Source of the DNA: Saprospiraceae bacterium
GTDB taxonomy: Bacteria; Bacteroidota; Bacteroidia; Chitinophagales; Saprospiraceae
Direction of reading: 5' to 3'
Assembly (NCBI GenBank): GCA_014379065.1
Contig: JACMMM010000156.1
Coordinates: forward strand, 1-6,120
DNA length: 6,120 bases
Below the pieces are notes generated by a model. It was not told the origin of the DNA, searched no databases, and was given only the letters and a program-made list of their open reading frames with translations. How positions within the stretch are numbered: the stretch's first letter is position 1; the number at the start of each line of letters is the position of its first letter. This document shows positions 1 to 6,120 of the stretch, in pieces. The position numbers were made by a program, and so were the translations under genes.

Positions 1-2136
1 AAAAACGGCGTCTACGTCCTCAAAAATGCTGTCTTTTAAAATGGCCGAGGGCGTGTTGAGATGAAATGTTCCGTTTTTGGATTGGAGATAAAGCGCACTT
101 TTTTCAAATTTTGCAGACCCGAAAAAAACATCCTCCAAACCGTCGCCATTTACGTCGCCCACTGCAAGTGCAGGCCCTTCGGCAGAGACCATGTGCGGGA
201 TGAGTGCTTCGCGATTGAACTCGATAAAAGGGTTTTCAAGGTGGATAAAATCCAGCCCGATATTTTGAGTAATATCCTTGAAAACGAAGGGCTTATCCAC
301 TTTTTTTCCAAGAATGGAAAAATCAAAAACAGGCAATCCCGCTCGCCATACAAGATCAGATGTACCGTTGAATTTCAAATTCCCCAGCCGTTCAAATGTC
401 CGGTCGGGCCAAATCACAAACGCCGAATCCACCGAATTCGCATCACCAACACCGAGGTACAGCGGCACTATTGCACTCGACTGATAGCCCCGCACGGGAT
501 AAAAAGCTTCGACCAATCGTTCGCCATTTTTCTTGAAAACTGCCAACTGCGTCCCAATGGCGTTGAGGTTTTGAGCTGAACCCCTCAGGCGAAAAGAAAG
601 AAAGGCGTTTTGGGTATTGCCCTGTTCGCGATCAAGGTTTTTATACACAAAAGGCTCGTCTTCAATGTTGTTCACGACCATATCGAGGTCGCCGTCGTTG
701 TCGAGGTCTGCCGTGATGGCGCCATTGGAAAAGCTGGGTTGGTCATCTCTGACTTTCTCCTTCCAATCTTCAAACTTTAGATGGCCTCCGTTGTGAAAAA
801 ATTTGTTCGGCAATTTGATGCGGGGCATTTTTTCAACGATGGCGAGTTTGTCTTTTTCAAAACCCGCCTGTTCGCCCTTGTTTTCCTGGAATCGCATAAA
901 GTCCACATCATTCATGCGGCGGGGAATGCCATTGGAGATAAAAAGGTCTTTGTAGCCGTCAGCATCAAAATCTGCAAAGAGAGGGGCCCAGGACCAATCG
1001 GTGGCACTCACGCCCGCAAACTGGGCGATTTCTTGAAAATGCCCTGTGCCGTCGTTCAGTTGCAAGGCGTTTCGCGCATATTGGTTTTGGTAGCCATAGC
1101 CGAGTTTCATCTGATATATCGCAAAGCCGTCTTCCCCGAGGGATGCTTTTAAAATCTGGGGGTCTTCCGGCTGCATATCGAGCGAAATGAGGTCGTTCCA
1201 GCCGTCGTTGTTGATGTCTGCGATATCCACGCCCATGGAGAAACGGCTGGTGTGCTGAATAGCCTCCGCTAATGACTCTTTAAAAGTGCCATCGCGCTGG
1301 TTTATGTAGTAGTAATCGTTCTCATGAAAATCGTTCCCGATATAGACATCGGGCCAACCGTCGAGGTTGAAGTCGCTCACACCAATGCCCAATCCGTAGC
1401 CGATGACGGTGCTTTGAATACCGGATTTTGCGGTTACGTCAAGAAATTTTCCGCCCTGATTTTCCAATAATTTATCCCCGGAAAGAGGGTGAATGGTACC
1501 TTCAAATTGTTTTCGTGGGCCAAAAGTGCCATTTTGATGCAACGAATGATTGAGTTGGTACATATCCAAGTCGCCATCCAGATCGTAATCAAAGAAGGCG
1601 ACTTGCGTACCAAAACCTACCAAATCAATGCCCCATTCGGCTGCTTTGTCTGCGAAAACGGGAACGCCATTTTCAATTTTTTGGCAAATGAGCAGCCTGT
1701 TTCGCCCTTTGATGGCTTTGTAATCGCCGACTTGGCTGACATAAATGTCGAGCATTCCGTCATTATTGATGTCGACTATTGAAGCGCCAGTTTTCCACGA
1801 AATACTGCCACTTTGTTCGGGATTTACCTTAGCCTGTTGGGTCACGTCGCGAAAATGCAATTTCCCTTCGTTCAGGAAAAGTTTGTCCGGCCCCATGTTG
1901 GAGGTGAAAAACAAATCAATCTGGCCGTCCTGATTGAAATCTCCTGCTGCCACGCCGCCGCCATTGAAGAAGTACATGTAGTTGAACACGTTGAGATCTG
2001 CGCTCTGGTGGGGCGTGTTGTCAAAATCCAACCCTGTGGCATTTTTGCGAAGGAGTTCGAATTTAGGCGGGCCACTCTCCGGGCGGTTACAGCCAAGCAA
2101 CAGTAGGAAAAGTGTTGAAAATGAAAGTTTTAGCAT
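1..2136 (-). CDS. FG-GAP/VCBS repeat lipoprotein with ASPIC/UnbV domain (CRTAC1-like), 3' end outside window
   Basis: I translated this frame by hand: 712 codons run from ATG at 2136 to the left edge without a stop. An in-frame TAA lies three codons upstream, and this ATG gives a clean lipoprotein signal: a short hydrophobic stretch, then lipobox LLGC with Cys16. Envelope anchoring is therefore predicted. No acidic surface-export stretch follows the Cys (NRPESGPPKF). Eight DxDxDGxxD-type calcium loops of FG-GAP/VCBS blades are visible, starting at about residues 66, 122, 183, 255, 307, 389, 477 and 661. An ASPIC/UnbV domain spans about 515-590 (AIGTQ, RGYQSS, VIWPD). The family is predicted to form beta-propellers; its ligand and reaction are unknown. 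By comparison with the paralog at 3215-6120, roughly 400 C-terminal residues lie outside the window. The start is 13 bp after the stop of the membrane-protein gene, so it is probably co-transcribed with it. Family assignment is secure, function is not. Confidence 0.93.
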   Translation of the reverse strand, partial: MLKLSFSTLFLLLLGCNRPESGPPKFELLRKNATGLDFDNTPHQSADLNVFNYMYFFNGGGVAAGDFNQDGQIDLFFTSNMGPDKLFLNEGKLHFRDVTQQAKVNPEQSGSISWKTGASIVDINNDGMLDIYVSQVGDYKAIKGRNRLLICQKIENGVPVFADKAAEWGIDLVGFGTQVAFFDYDLDGDLDMYQLNHSLHQNGTFGPRKQFEGTIHPLSGDKLLENQGGKFLDVTAKSGIQSTVIGYGLGIGVSDFNLDGWPDVYIGNDFHENDYYYINQRDGTFKESLAEAIQHTSRFSMGVDIADINNDGWNDLISLDMQPEDPQILKASLGEDGFAIYQMKLGYGYQNQYARNALQLNDGTGHFQEIAQFAGVSATDWSWAPLFADFDADGYKDLFISNGIPRRMNDVDFMRFQENKGEQAGFEKDKLAIVEKMPRIKLPNKFFHNGGHLKFEDWKEKVRDDQPSFSNGAITADLDNDGDLDMVVNNIEDEPFVYKNLDREQGNTQNAFLSFRLRGSAQNLNAIGTQLAVFKKNGERLVEAFYPVRGYQSSAIVPLYLGVGDANSVDSAFVIWPDRTFERLGNLKFNGTSDLVWRAGLPVFDFSILGKKVDKPFVFKDITQNIGLDFIHLENPFIEFNREALIPHMVSAEGPALAVGDVNGDGLEDVFFGSAKFEKSALYLQSKNGTFHLNTPSAILKDSIFEDVDAVF
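683..708 (-). repeat. 26-bp perfect repeat shared by the two VCBS genes, copy in the left gene
   Basis: This stretch is identical to 5091-5116. It encodes the calcium loop DLDNDGDLD just before the ASPIC/UnbV domain of the left gene. It contains an internal 8-bp direct repeat, tcgaggtc, at both ends. Identity at DNA level in otherwise diverged genes reflects a conserved loop, biased Asp/Gly codon choice, or local gene conversion. Confidence 0.8.
1198..1215 (-). repeat. 18-bp perfect repeat shared by the two VCBS genes, copy in the left gene
   Basis: This is identical to 5618-5635 and encodes the INNDGW calcium loop of a mid-protein blade. It is the second short island of DNA identity between the two paralogs and lies at homologous positions in both. 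Confidence 0.75.
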
Positions 2137-2149
2137 GGATAATTAATAC

Positions 2150-2845
2150 CTACCATTGAGAAGGGGTTATAAGTGCTCCAAGGCTATCTATGTTGCTTGC
2201 CAGACTGTCAATTTTATTTCTCAATCCAATTGCATCATTTTTTAAATAGAATATTTCAAGGCTATCCGACGCTATCTTCTTTTCAAGAGAATCCATTTTA
2301 TTTCCTGGTGACTTGCTTCCCATAAACAAGCAAAATATGCCTATTGAAGCAAAGAAAATATTGATTAAATAGATAGGTTTTATAAAATCTGACCAGCCGT
2401 TTTTATCTTTTGCAATGTCGTTGATAACTATGGCAAAGAACATCACAAACGATAATGAAATTGATGTAACCCCAATCAATTCCCACACATTGTCTTTGTT
2501 CTTAAAAACCTGAACTTCTATTGAAAGGAATGTTACGAAGGATGCAAACAGTCCAAAAATAGTTAAAAAATCTTTTTTTGTCTCTTGCGTTTCTTTTTTG
2601 AGCTCCTCTTTTTTTTCTTCAATTGAAGCTTCAAAATCTGCTTTAAAGAGAGATCTGACTTCGGTTTTTTGCTCTGGACTAAGAGAGCCTTCGAATGAAA
2701 GCCTCTCGCTTAACCTTTGCGAATTATCTTCATCAACTCCTTTTTGTATTGGAGTGGCCGTCAAATCATCGCTTCCCTCTCCAAGTATACCTTGGAGACT
2801 GCCCTTTTCATTTTCATCCTGAATTATTTTATTATTATCCTCCAT
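2150..2845 (-). CDS. Unrecognised 231-aa protein with three predicted membrane helices and a C-terminal coiled coil
   Basis: I do not recognise a family. Residues 1-60 are polar and acidic with no signal peptide. Residues 57-92 form a charged, Lys/Glu-rich probable helix (EEKKEELKKETQETKK). Three hydrophobic stretches follow at about 94-114, 120-143 and 156-176, separated by short charged loops. The C-terminal tail has hydrophobic residues in an unbroken 3-4 spacing at 198, 201, 205, 208, 212, 215, 219 and 222, about four heptads of coiled coil, with DSL recurring at 185, 194, 213 and 220. With three helices the two tails would lie on opposite sides of the inner membrane. Basic residues just before helix 1 favour an N-in arrangement. 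The start is ATG at 2845, 5 bp after the upstream 87-aa gene, which suggests translational coupling. The gene is much more AT-rich than the flanking VCBS genes. A sensor, effector or scaffold role is possible, but none is shown. Confidence 0.85.
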   Translation of the reverse strand: MEDNNKIIQDENEKGSLQGILGEGSDDLTATPIQKGVDEDNSQRLSERLSFEGSLSPEQKTEVRSLFKADFEASIEEKKEELKKETQETKKDFLTIFGLFASFVTFLSIEVQVFKNKDNVWELIGVTSISLSFVMFFAIVINDIAKDKNGWSDFIKPIYLINIFFASIGIFCLFMGSKSPGNKMDSLEKKIASDSLEIFYLKNDAIGLRNKIDSLASNIDSLGALITPSQW

Positions 2846-2850
2846 AGAAT

Positions 2851-3114
2851 CTATAATTGAATGTTAGGCAAAAGAACTTTAAGGGCAAAAGTGTGAATAA
2901 CTCCCGTGCTTTTGCCCACAACTGAAACTGCGGGAATTGATGGACCACCAAGGATAATATTGCTTCCAACTTCCTTATAGAATGGAAGATTGAAGAAACC
3001 ATCGATTAAAATATAACCATCTGGGTCAGAGGGTACAATTGACCCTCGACTAATTTTTTTTTGAATAGCATCTTGGATTTGGGTTTTATAATCTTCAAAA
3101 TTTAGAACATTCAT
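2851..3114 (-). CDS. Unrecognised 87-aa soluble protein, first gene of a two-gene AT-rich cassette
   Basis: I do not recognise a family. The protein has no signal peptide and no clear membrane segment, so it is probably cytoplasmic. Residues 4-22 (LNFEDYKTQIQDAIQKKI) look like an amphipathic helix. The rest is rich in Gly, Pro, Ile and Val and reads as short beta strands joined by turns (SDPDGY, LGGPSIP, GKSTG), ending in a hydrophobic strand HTFALKVLLPN. The start is ATG at 3114, preceded by an A-rich leader without a Shine-Dalgarno sequence, as is usual in Bacteroidota. The stop TAG lies 5 bp before the ATG of the membrane protein, so the two are almost certainly one transcript and may work together. 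A run of nine A residues (Gln-Lys-Lys-Ile codons) lies near the 5' end. Composition is AT-rich like its partner. The ORF is short, but the tight coupling and plausible fold support a real gene. Confidence 0.72.
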   Translation of the reverse strand: MNVLNFEDYKTQIQDAIQKKISRGSIVPSDPDGYILIDGFFNLPFYKEVGSNIILGGPSIPAVSVVGKSTGVIHTFALKVLLPNIQL

Positions 3115-3125
3115 GTTGTTAAATT

Positions 3126-3133
3126 CAAATTTA
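3126..3133 (-). promoter_or_regulatory. Possible Bacteroidota -7 element (TAAATTTG) upstream of the two-gene cassette
   Basis: The minus strand of the 100-bp gap between the right VCBS gene and the 87-aa gene contains TAAATTTG, which fits the Bacteroidota consensus TAnnTTTG. No good TTTG sits at the expected -33 distance; the nearest match is ACTG about 20 bases upstream. The element ends only 11 bases before the ATG at 3114, so the leader would be very short. The gap is AT-rich and such matches arise by chance. If real, it would let the cassette be transcribed apart from the right-hand gene. Nothing else in the gap (3115-3214) is convincing. Confidence 0.22.
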
Positions 3134-3214
3134 AGTTATTGTTTGACTGACTTCAGTAGAATCTTTTGCTCCTGTTTCATGTGAATAACAATACTGAAAT
3201 AGTGAAGTTCAATC

Positions 3215-6120
3215 TCACTTCGCTAGATTATCATCCCAGTATTCAAATCTGAACAACCTAGGTTTCTCCCCATTCAAGGTAGCCAGTAGATATTTTTTGC
3301 CTCTAATCTGGAGCGTAGTCAAGGTTTTCGCATTGCCTCGAATGAAAAAACCGGAAGAACGATTTTCCATCCATTCAAAGTTTCCGCCGCCTTTGTTAAG
3401 AAGCGTATGGCCAAAACTTGCGTCCAATTTGGAGAACTGCGGCATAAAGCCTGCGTCGTTGCCCGCCATCACCAAGTCGTTGAGACCGTCGCCATTGAGG
3501 TCGCCACACCAAATACCACACACGCAGGAAAACTGCACTTCCGCTGGGAAGGGCATCATGGTGAACTGCCCATTTCCATTGTTCAGCGCCACCGCCGACT
3601 GGAAATAATTGCCCTCCATCACGACAGATTTTTTCAGAATTTCTTTCTTGAACAGATCTTGAATGGATTTTTGGGCATAATCAGCGTGTTTCAGCACTTG
3701 TTTTTTCAGGCTCGGTATTTGACTGGTGAGTTCTTTTTTCATCGGGATGGGCATGTCGCGGCCATGCACGCTTCGGGTCATAATTTTATCTATGGTGCCG
3801 TTTCCGTCAAAATCGTTGACCCAAAGTTTGGCGGAATTTTCCTTCGTGCCGGAGAAATAGAAGTTTTCGCCCCGATTGCCAAGGATCAGATCCTGGTCGC
3901 CATCGCCGTCCACATCATCTGTTTGAAGGGCGTACCACCAACCTGAATATTCGTCAAGGTTAGATTTGACGGTCACCAGTTTGCCGCCTTTGATTTCAAA
4001 AATATGTGGGTAGCGCCATTCGCCCACTACGACCAGCTCGGGCCTTGCGTCTCCAACAAGGTTTACCATTTTGGCATCAGTTACCATTCCCAACAAGTTA
4101 AAGTCGGGCGCAGCGTCTTTTGTCACGTCGCGGAAATTGCCTTTGCCATCGTTTTCATACAAAAAATGCTTCGGTGGCGCACCGTAAATCCCTGGAAGTG
4201 ACCGATTTCCTACGAACAAGTCCAAGTCCCCATCGCCATCAAAATCGAGGGGGACTGCCACGGCAGTATTGAACCCACTCAAAGGCAAGGGCTGTTGACT
4301 TCGGCTGAAATTGCCTTTCCCGTCGTTGATATACAGGCGATTCTGCATAAAGCGGGATCCGGGGGGCTGGTGATTGCCGCCGCTTCCCACGAATAAATCT
4401 GGGTCTTTATCGCCATCTACATCAAAAAAGATAATGGCGGTATCTTCAAAAATAGAGTCAGGATCAAAAGTGGTTCGACCACTTTGAGCGAAACTTCCAG
4501 CAGGGGTTTGCAGGTACAATCGCCCTGGCACTCCAGCCGGTCCGCCAATAAAAACATCGTCTAGCTGGTCGCCATTCAGGTCTGCCACGGCGGCTTTGGG
4601 GCCTTCTCGCGAGAGCATCCGAAAACTCAGGCCTTCTTGGTAAAAATCAATAAACGCATCTTCTTTGCTGGCTTGAAAATTGCACGCAACTTCTTGAAAT
4701 AGAGGTGCTTCTGTGCCGATTTGCATTGAATTGTTCCGGGCCAAGCCACTTGATTTTCCCCAAAAAACTTGGATCGTAGTGTCTACGGACGGGTGGTGGA
4801 GGGTTGTTTGAGTTTTATCCGGCCAAATCACAACGAGCGAGTCAATGGAGGGATTCCGACCCAGTCCAAATACCATTTTGTAATCCACGGAAGACTGAAA
4901 ACCCCGAGAAGGATTAAGTTGGAAATTGATTTGTTCGCTGCCCCGGTAGGCGGTTACTTTTGAGCCGATTGCGAAAGTGTTTTGCTCCTTCCCTTTCAAA
5001 GTTACGCTCAGATGGTGATGGTCAGGGAACACTTTTTCTGCCTTGTTTTGATATAAATAAGCCTCTTGATTCACGTTGTTTACCACAAGGTCGAGGTCGC
5101 CGTCGTTGTCGAGGTCGCCGTAAGCTGCGCCATTGGAGAAAGAAGGAGTTGTGAAGCCCCAGTCCAGTCCCTTGTCTTCAAATTGAAGTTTGCCCGTATT
5201 ACGGAACGCTTTGTTCAGGATTGGAACGGAAGGCATTCGGGAAATTACTTCGTTGATTTGCTCTTTTCGACCTGTCAGGGCCATTTTCTGCACCACTTCG
5301 TCCGCAAAAAAGTCCATAAAATCCTGGTCAATCACATCTTTATAAATGCCGTTACAAACATAAATGTCACGCCAGCTGTCATTGTCCGCATCAAACATGA
5401 GTGCCCCCCAGCTCCAGTCAGATGCAGCTACACCTGCGTAGTAGGCGATTTCACTAAAAGTCTTGTTTTTGTTGTTTAGTTGCAGGCAATTCTGCATGTA
5501 CTGATGGTAAAACCCACGCTCCTGATGGAGCTGATAGACATTGTAATTTTCGAATTGAGTAGTCGCTTTCAACCTCGTTTCCTCGCTGGGGAGCATTTCT
5601 GTAGTGAAAATTTCGGGCCAGCCGTCGTTGTTGATATCGGCCATGTCGGCGCCCATAGAAGCGAGGCTCATGTGCTCTACCCATTGCTCGATCTCTTCTT
5701 TGAAAGTGCCGTTACCTTGGTTGATGTAGAGATAGTCGCGCTCATAAAAATCGTTGGAAACATAGAGGTCCGGCCAAAGGTCGCCGTTCACATCTCCAAC
5801 TGTGATGCCCAGACCAAAGCCAATCAGCGAGCCGTAAATGCCTGCCTGCTTGGTGACATCCACGAAGCCTCCGCTTCCGTTTAGGGGAGGGCCGTCATTG
5901 CGCAAAAGCTTATCCCCACCACCTTTTAAAAAATCTTTTACCGGCCAGTCCTTGGCATAGAGTTCGCGGTTGTTGCTGTTGTTGAGGGTATTGACCGGCA
6001 TGAAACTATTGTTCAGAATGTAACAATCCAAGTCGCCATCAAGGTCGTAATCAACAAAGGCTGCGTGGGTAGTGTAGCCGTCTTCGTTTAAGCCGTATTC
6101 GGCGGCTCTTTCAGAAAAAG
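3215..6120 (-). CDS. FG-GAP/VCBS repeat protein with ASPIC/UnbV domain (CRTAC1-like), 5' end outside window
   Basis: The reading frame is open from the right edge (first whole codon at 6118) to the TGA at 3217-3215: 967 visible residues. A TTG at 6031 could be mistaken for a start, but the 29 residues before it continue the homology with the left paralog (FSERAAEYG against FADKAAEWG), so the gene begins beyond the window. About 160 N-terminal residues, with any signal peptide, are missing. Eleven calcium-loop motifs are visible, starting at fragment residues of about 23, 109, 161, 243, 335, 513, 566, 625, 735, 769 and 873. The ASPIC/UnbV domain lies at about 372-440 (AIGSK, RGFQSS, VIWPD). 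A Lys-rich helical linker at about 788-835 is, as I recall the family, a usual feature before the last blades. The protein is expected to be a secreted or lipid-anchored propeller; its function is unknown. It ends without a type IX secretion tail and has no strong terminator after it. Confidence 0.93.
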   Translation of the reverse strand, partial: FSERAAEYGLNEDGYTTHAAFVDYDLDGDLDCYILNNSFMPVNTLNNSNNRELYAKDWPVKDFLKGGGDKLLRNDGPPLNGSGGFVDVTKQAGIYGSLIGFGLGITVGDVNGDLWPDLYVSNDFYERDYLYINQGNGTFKEEIEQWVEHMSLASMGADMADINNDGWPEIFTTEMLPSEETRLKATTQFENYNVYQLHQERGFYHQYMQNCLQLNNKNKTFSEIAYYAGVAASDWSWGALMFDADNDSWRDIYVCNGIYKDVIDQDFMDFFADEVVQKMALTGRKEQINEVISRMPSVPILNKAFRNTGKLQFEDKGLDWGFTTPSFSNGAAYGDLDNDGDLDLVVNNVNQEAYLYQNKAEKVFPDHHHLSVTLKGKEQNTFAIGSKVTAYRGSEQINFQLNPSRGFQSSVDYKMVFGLGRNPSIDSLVVIWPDKTQTTLHHPSVDTTIQVFWGKSSGLARNNSMQIGTEAPLFQEVACNFQASKEDAFIDFYQEGLSFRMLSREGPKAAVADLNGDQLDDVFIGGPAGVPGRLYLQTPAGSFAQSGRTTFDPDSIFEDTAIIFFDVDGDKDPDLFVGSGGNHQPPGSRFMQNRLYINDGKGNFSRSQQPLPLSGFNTAVAVPLDFDGDGDLDLFVGNRSLPGIYGAPPKHFLYENDGKGNFRDVTKDAAPDFNLLGMVTDAKMVNLVGDARPELVVVGEWRYPHIFEIKGGKLVTVKSNLDEYSGWWYALQTDDVDGDGDQDLILGNRGENFYFSGTKENSAKLWVNDFDGNGTIDKIMTRSVHGRDMPIPMKKELTSQIPSLKKQVLKHADYAQKSIQDLFKKEILKKSVVMEGNYFQSAVALNNGNGQFTMMPFPAEVQFSCVCGIWCGDLNGDGLNDLVMAGNDAGFMPQFSKLDASFGHTLLNKGGGNFEWMENRSSGFFIRGNAKTLTTLQIRGKKYLLATLNGEKPRLFRFEYWDDNLAK
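5091..5116 (-). repeat. 26-bp perfect repeat shared by the two VCBS genes, copy in the right gene
   Basis: This is the second copy of the stretch at 683-708, at the homologous place in the right gene (loop DLDNDGDLD before the ASPIC/UnbV domain). A further 10 identical bases (cgccattgga) follow at the same offset in both genes, encoding part of the preceding SNGA motif. Confidence 0.8.
5618..5635 (-). repeat. 18-bp perfect repeat shared by the two VCBS genes, copy in the right gene
   Basis: This is the copy of 1198-1215 in the right-hand gene, encoding the INNDGW loop in the sequence MADINNDGWPE. Confidence 0.75.

Noticed and set aside
61..579. 172-aa plus-strand open frame
   Set aside because: It is antisense to the left VCBS gene, whose minus-strand frame shows clear family homology. 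The translation lacks recognisable motifs.
1872..2096. 74-aa minus-strand open frame overlapping the N-terminal region of the left VCBS gene
   Set aside because: It lies in a different frame from the lipoprotein and VCBS reading, which is continuous from 2136 to the edge. It is a shadow frame.
3201..3219. Inverted repeat agtga...tcact overlapping the stop of the right VCBS gene, as a terminator
   Set aside because: The stem is only 5 bp with a 9-base loop, is AT-rich and has no run of T after it, so it is not a convincing intrinsic terminator.
3407..3946. 179-aa plus-strand open frame
   Set aside because: It is antisense to the C-terminal blades of the right VCBS gene. Asp/Gly-rich loops give few stops on the opposite strand, which explains it and the similar frames at 781-1152, 5066-5479 and 5480-5884.
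6029..6031. TTG as the start of the right VCBS gene
   Set aside because: The frame stays open upstream to the window edge, and the 29 upstream residues match the left paralog, including a full calcium loop.
1..6120. Frameshift or pseudogene status of either VCBS gene
   Set aside because: Hand translation of the left gene gives exactly 712 uninterrupted codons, and the right frame is uninterrupted with colinear homology. No break was found within the window.

Overview
The window reads almost entirely from the minus strand. It looks like chromosomal DNA of a Bacteroidota bacterium, plausibly of the Saprospiria/Cytophagia kind. That placement is inferred from two very large FG-GAP/VCBS + ASPIC/UnbV (CRTAC1-like) proteins, a lipoprotein signal, an A-rich leader without a Shine-Dalgarno sequence and one TAnnTTTG-like promoter element. 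No rRNA, tRNA, CRISPR array, transposase or integrase is visible.

Layout in transcription order (right to left). (1) 6120-3215: a VCBS/ASPIC beta-propeller protein, with its 5' end outside the window and its C-terminus intact. (2) 3214-3115: a 100-bp AT-rich gap with a possible weak promoter. (3) 3114-2851: an 87-aa protein I do not recognise. (4) 2845-2150: a 231-aa protein I do not recognise, with an acidic N-terminal region, three predicted membrane helices and a C-terminal coiled coil. (5) 2136-1: a second VCBS/ASPIC protein, a lipoprotein complete at its N-terminus and running off the left edge. All gaps after 3115 are 5-13 bp, so genes 3-5 are probably co-transcribed.

The two large genes are diverged paralogs. 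They align colinearly from residue 161 of the left copy and residue 1 of the visible right copy through the shared ASPIC/UnbV domain. Overlaying them suggests a full length near 1,130 residues for each. Such proteins are thought to fold as calcium-stabilised propellers in the cell envelope; their biochemical role is not established.

The two small middle genes are much more AT-rich (hand counts of sample lines about 30-45% GC, mostly near 35%, against about 40-65% in the large genes). They share no motif with their neighbours and look like a small cassette inserted between, or retained between, the paralogs. This pair is the least explained part of the window and the best candidate for something undescribed. 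Nothing in the sequence alone fixes its function.
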